The translations under genes and the position numbers were made by a program. The notes below the pieces were generated by a model, which saw nothing but the letters and a program-made list of their open reading frames with translations, did no database searches and had not been told where the DNA came from. A stretch of DNA of 64,000 nt from an uncultured Saprospiraceae bacterium (GTDB lineage: Bacteria > Bacteroidota > Bacteroidia > Chitinophagales > Saprospiraceae), in contig CALLAE010000004.1 of NCBI GenBank assembly GCA_938002665.1, positions 38,824 to 102,823 on the forward strand, in the 5' to 3' direction. Shown one piece after another: positions 62,492 to 64,000 of this stretch. Numbering within the stretch: the first letter of the stretch is position 1; each line of letters starts with the position of its first letter.

Positions 62492-64000
62492 TTATTTAAT
62501 AAGCACTTTCGTTGTGATTTTTTCTCCACTCTCCCTTAATATACTCAGTATATAAGCACCTTCCGCATAGGCTGAAATGTCAATATTGTTGACCAGCTTA
62601 GAAGAATATATTCTTTGGCCTAGTTCATTAATCAAGGCGACACTGATTACATCTGTAATTTCTGTCTCTATATGAAGTATTGACTCAGCAGGATTAGGGT
62701 AGACCTTTACTTTGGTACTTTCTTCAATGTCAGTAAGATTAGATGGTTCTCCTTCTTCTATAACTCTAAACACGTCCAGACCACATTCTAACAAATTACC
62801 ACCTGGCACATCTGAGGCAGAGAAGATGATCCTGACAGGAGTAGTCAGATCTAAAGATGGATAATCACTCAATTTTATCTGTAGCTTGTCTGTCCAGTCT
62901 ACCGTATTCTCAGTGATCACTATTACTTCTTCCGTTACGAGACTCTCATCAGTAACCCATATTTTCAGAGAATCATTAGGATCATCATTGCCTCCATCAT
63001 TGTAGAAGTAGGTTCTGAACTGTATAACAGGATCATCATATATGGTAAGATCCATTTCAGGTGAAACAAGATTAGTCGCTCCTCCATCCACATCATCTTC
63101 ACGAGCTTCACCTCCACCATTGCCAGTCACATAAGCCAGTACACCTATATCACCTTCCACATCTGCACCAATATTAGATGTTACACCTAAGAATTCGGTT
63201 CTGACTGGAACACCACGTTCCCATATTCCTGCTGTAGCATCACCTGTGACTAACCAGCCCTGATCTAGGACAAAATCATCCATATATCCTGGTTCCATAA
63301 CTAAGACCAGGTCTTCACTTCCCGCTGGCTCGTACGTTTGTACCAGATGCTTATAGCCCCAGGCTGCTGCTATTATGTCATGAGATTCTGGATTGACATT
63401 AATCGTAAACCTTCCAGTACCATCAGCTTCTAATTCTAAGTTTCTATCAGCAGTGGTTATAGAGACTACACCATTGGGAATGATTGCATTTGTACCTGCC
63501 TCTACCATCAGCCCACTTATAAGAAAAGGTGGTTTTGTCATTTGTACATCTAGTATAGTGAGTTCTCCATTCTCTAAGATGGCCTCTGCCGTAACTTCAT
63601 TATAAACTGGATGTGTAAATGTCACCTGATATGTTCCCGCTGTCGCCAACCCTGTCTTATAAGCACCAGTAGCATTAGTCATACCTCCATTCAGCTCATC
63701 AGCAAGAATGCTCACCTCTACACCATTTATTTCAGCGCCTGTTGCGGCATCCGTTACTACTCCTTCTAGATAGCATGCTCTTACATAATTAGGCTGCAGA
63801 ACATACAGACCTGTCGCTCTATCATTAGCTAGAATAAGTCCAGAAGGCAGATAGGGGAAAGCTCCCCAGCAACCTACAAAACCCGTATCCTCACCAGGCC
63901 ATGAATCAAAAGACCCCACTTTGATCAGGTTATCTGGTCGAGCAGCATCTGTTATAACAACTCCATCTGAGTACCATGAAGTAATCAGGTACTCATTCAT
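62492..64000 (-). CDS. Choice-of-anchor B family protein, T9SS type A sorted (5' part outside window)
   Basis: At least 502 residues; the frame is open to the window edge. An ATG at the very edge aligns with an internal part of the paralogue (its DGFLITSWYSDG), so the real start lies beyond 64000. Visible: the end of the LVIVD-like region with WGAFPYLPSGLILANDRATGLYVL, two carboxypeptidase-regulatory-like domains (about 75-155 and 155-225), a jelly-roll-like region (about 230-415) not present in the paralogue, and a type A T9SS tail (about 430-502; VYPNPAESILHIE). Closed by the terminator at 62424. Confidence 0.85.
   Translation of the reverse strand: MNEYLITSWYSDGVVITDAARPDNLIKVGSFDSWPGEDTGFVGCWGAFPYLPSGLILANDRATGLYVLQPNYVRACYLEGVVTDAATGAEINGVEVSILADELNGGMTNATGAYKTGLATAGTYQVTFTHPVYNEVTAEAILENGELTILDVQMTKPPFLISGLMVEAGTNAIIPNGVVSITTADRNLELEADGTGRFTINVNPESHDIIAAAWGYKHLVQTYEPAGSEDLVLVMEPGYMDDFVLDQGWLVTGDATAGIWERGVPVRTEFLGVTSNIGADVEGDIGVLAYVTGNGGGEAREDDVDGGATNLVSPEMDLTIYDDPVIQFRTYFYNDGGNDDPNDSLKIWVTDESLVTEEVIVITENTVDWTDKLQIKLSDYPSLDLTTPVRIIFSASDVPGGNLLECGLDVFRVIEEGEPSNLTDIEESTKVKVYPNPAESILHIETEITDVISVALINELGQRIYSSKLVNNIDISAYAEGAYILSILRESGEKITTKVLIK

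Noticed and set aside
1-64000. CRISPR array, prophage, insertion sequence or integrative element
   Set aside because: No regular spacer-repeat pattern, transposase, integrase or phage structural genes were seen; the lone S24 repressor is not enough.
63990-64000. ATG at the window edge as the start of the last gene
   Set aside because: It aligns with an internal part of the neighbouring paralogue, so the gene is cut by the window.

Overview
The window is about 64 kb of a low-GC (roughly 38-40 % by eye) bacterial chromosome from the phylum Bacteroidetes. The evidence is a gliding-motility gldC, many proteins ending in type IX secretion (T9SS) type A or type B sorting domains, lipoproteins with Bacteroidetes-style signals, a YtxJ-type bacillithiol redox protein, frequent TTG/GTG starts without obvious Shine-Dalgarno sites, and MopE, VCBS/UnbV and choice-of-anchor B proteins. 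The mix resembles Saprospiraceae or related Cytophagia-type lineages, but the family assignment is inference. There is no integrase, transposase, CRISPR array or plasmid gene; the stretch reads as core chromosome with a few lineage-specific inserts.

Layout. 0-5.4 kb: the 3' part of a transaldolase-like gene, a nucleoside phosphorylase, an ArsC/Spx-like protein overlapping hemF, a lipoprotein, a LuxE-like acyl-protein synthetase and an N-acetylmuramoyl-alanine amidase. 5.5-9.7 kb: a cytochrome c maturation run ccmB-ccmC-ccmD running directly into glutamate dehydrogenase, then an Lrp/AsnC regulator, with two clear terminators. 9.7-12.7 kb: a TraB/GumN protein, gldC, then an unusual trio: an S24 (LexA/CI-like) repressor, a small conserved protein and an FtsE-like ABC protein that has lost every catalytic motif. 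12.7-19.1 kb: a SPATA20/YyaL-type thioredoxin-domain lipoprotein, a YkuK RNase H-like protein and an active/inactive pair of M16 peptidases. 19.2-24.1 kb: the menaquinone operon menC-menE-menF-menD; menB lies separately at 42.4-43.2 kb.

24.1-33.5 kb: fatty acid desaturase, polyphosphate kinase, triosephosphate isomerase, an SRPBCC protein, a beta-barrel-like protein, a rhodanese lipoprotein, a 38-codon candidate small gene with its own terminator, ferredoxin, pssA, an M48 protease and ytxJ. 33.7-46.6 kb: a vanadium-haloperoxidase-like secreted protein with four MopE repeats, a lipid kinase, a large VCBS/UnbV lipoprotein, an M28 peptidase, menB, a methyltransferase, a SulP transporter that seems to start at ATT, and an NTF2-like lipoprotein. 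46.7-51.5 kb: two tandem paralogous T9SS type B proteins. 51.5-59.1 kb: a tightly packed run of BASS transporter, PlsC acyltransferase, orphan PycTM membrane protein, DEAD-box helicase, aminotransferase, FAD-linked oxidase and TIGR03862 flavoprotein. 59.2-64 kb: a peptidoglycan-binding protein gene broken by an in-frame TAG at its signal-peptide junction, tRNA-Glu(TTC), and two tandem choice-of-anchor B proteins, the second cut by the window end.

The themes that hang together are respiration (hemF, ccmBCD, menaquinone genes, ferredoxin), the cell envelope (amidase, pssA, PlsC, lipid kinase, desaturase) and secreted T9SS cargo. The items most worth a second look are the catalytically dead FtsE-like protein beside an S24 repressor, the nonsense codon at 59224, the ATT start of the SulP gene, the orphan PycTM protein, the enlarged CcmC and the repeated sequences upstream of the desaturase and of the M16 pair.
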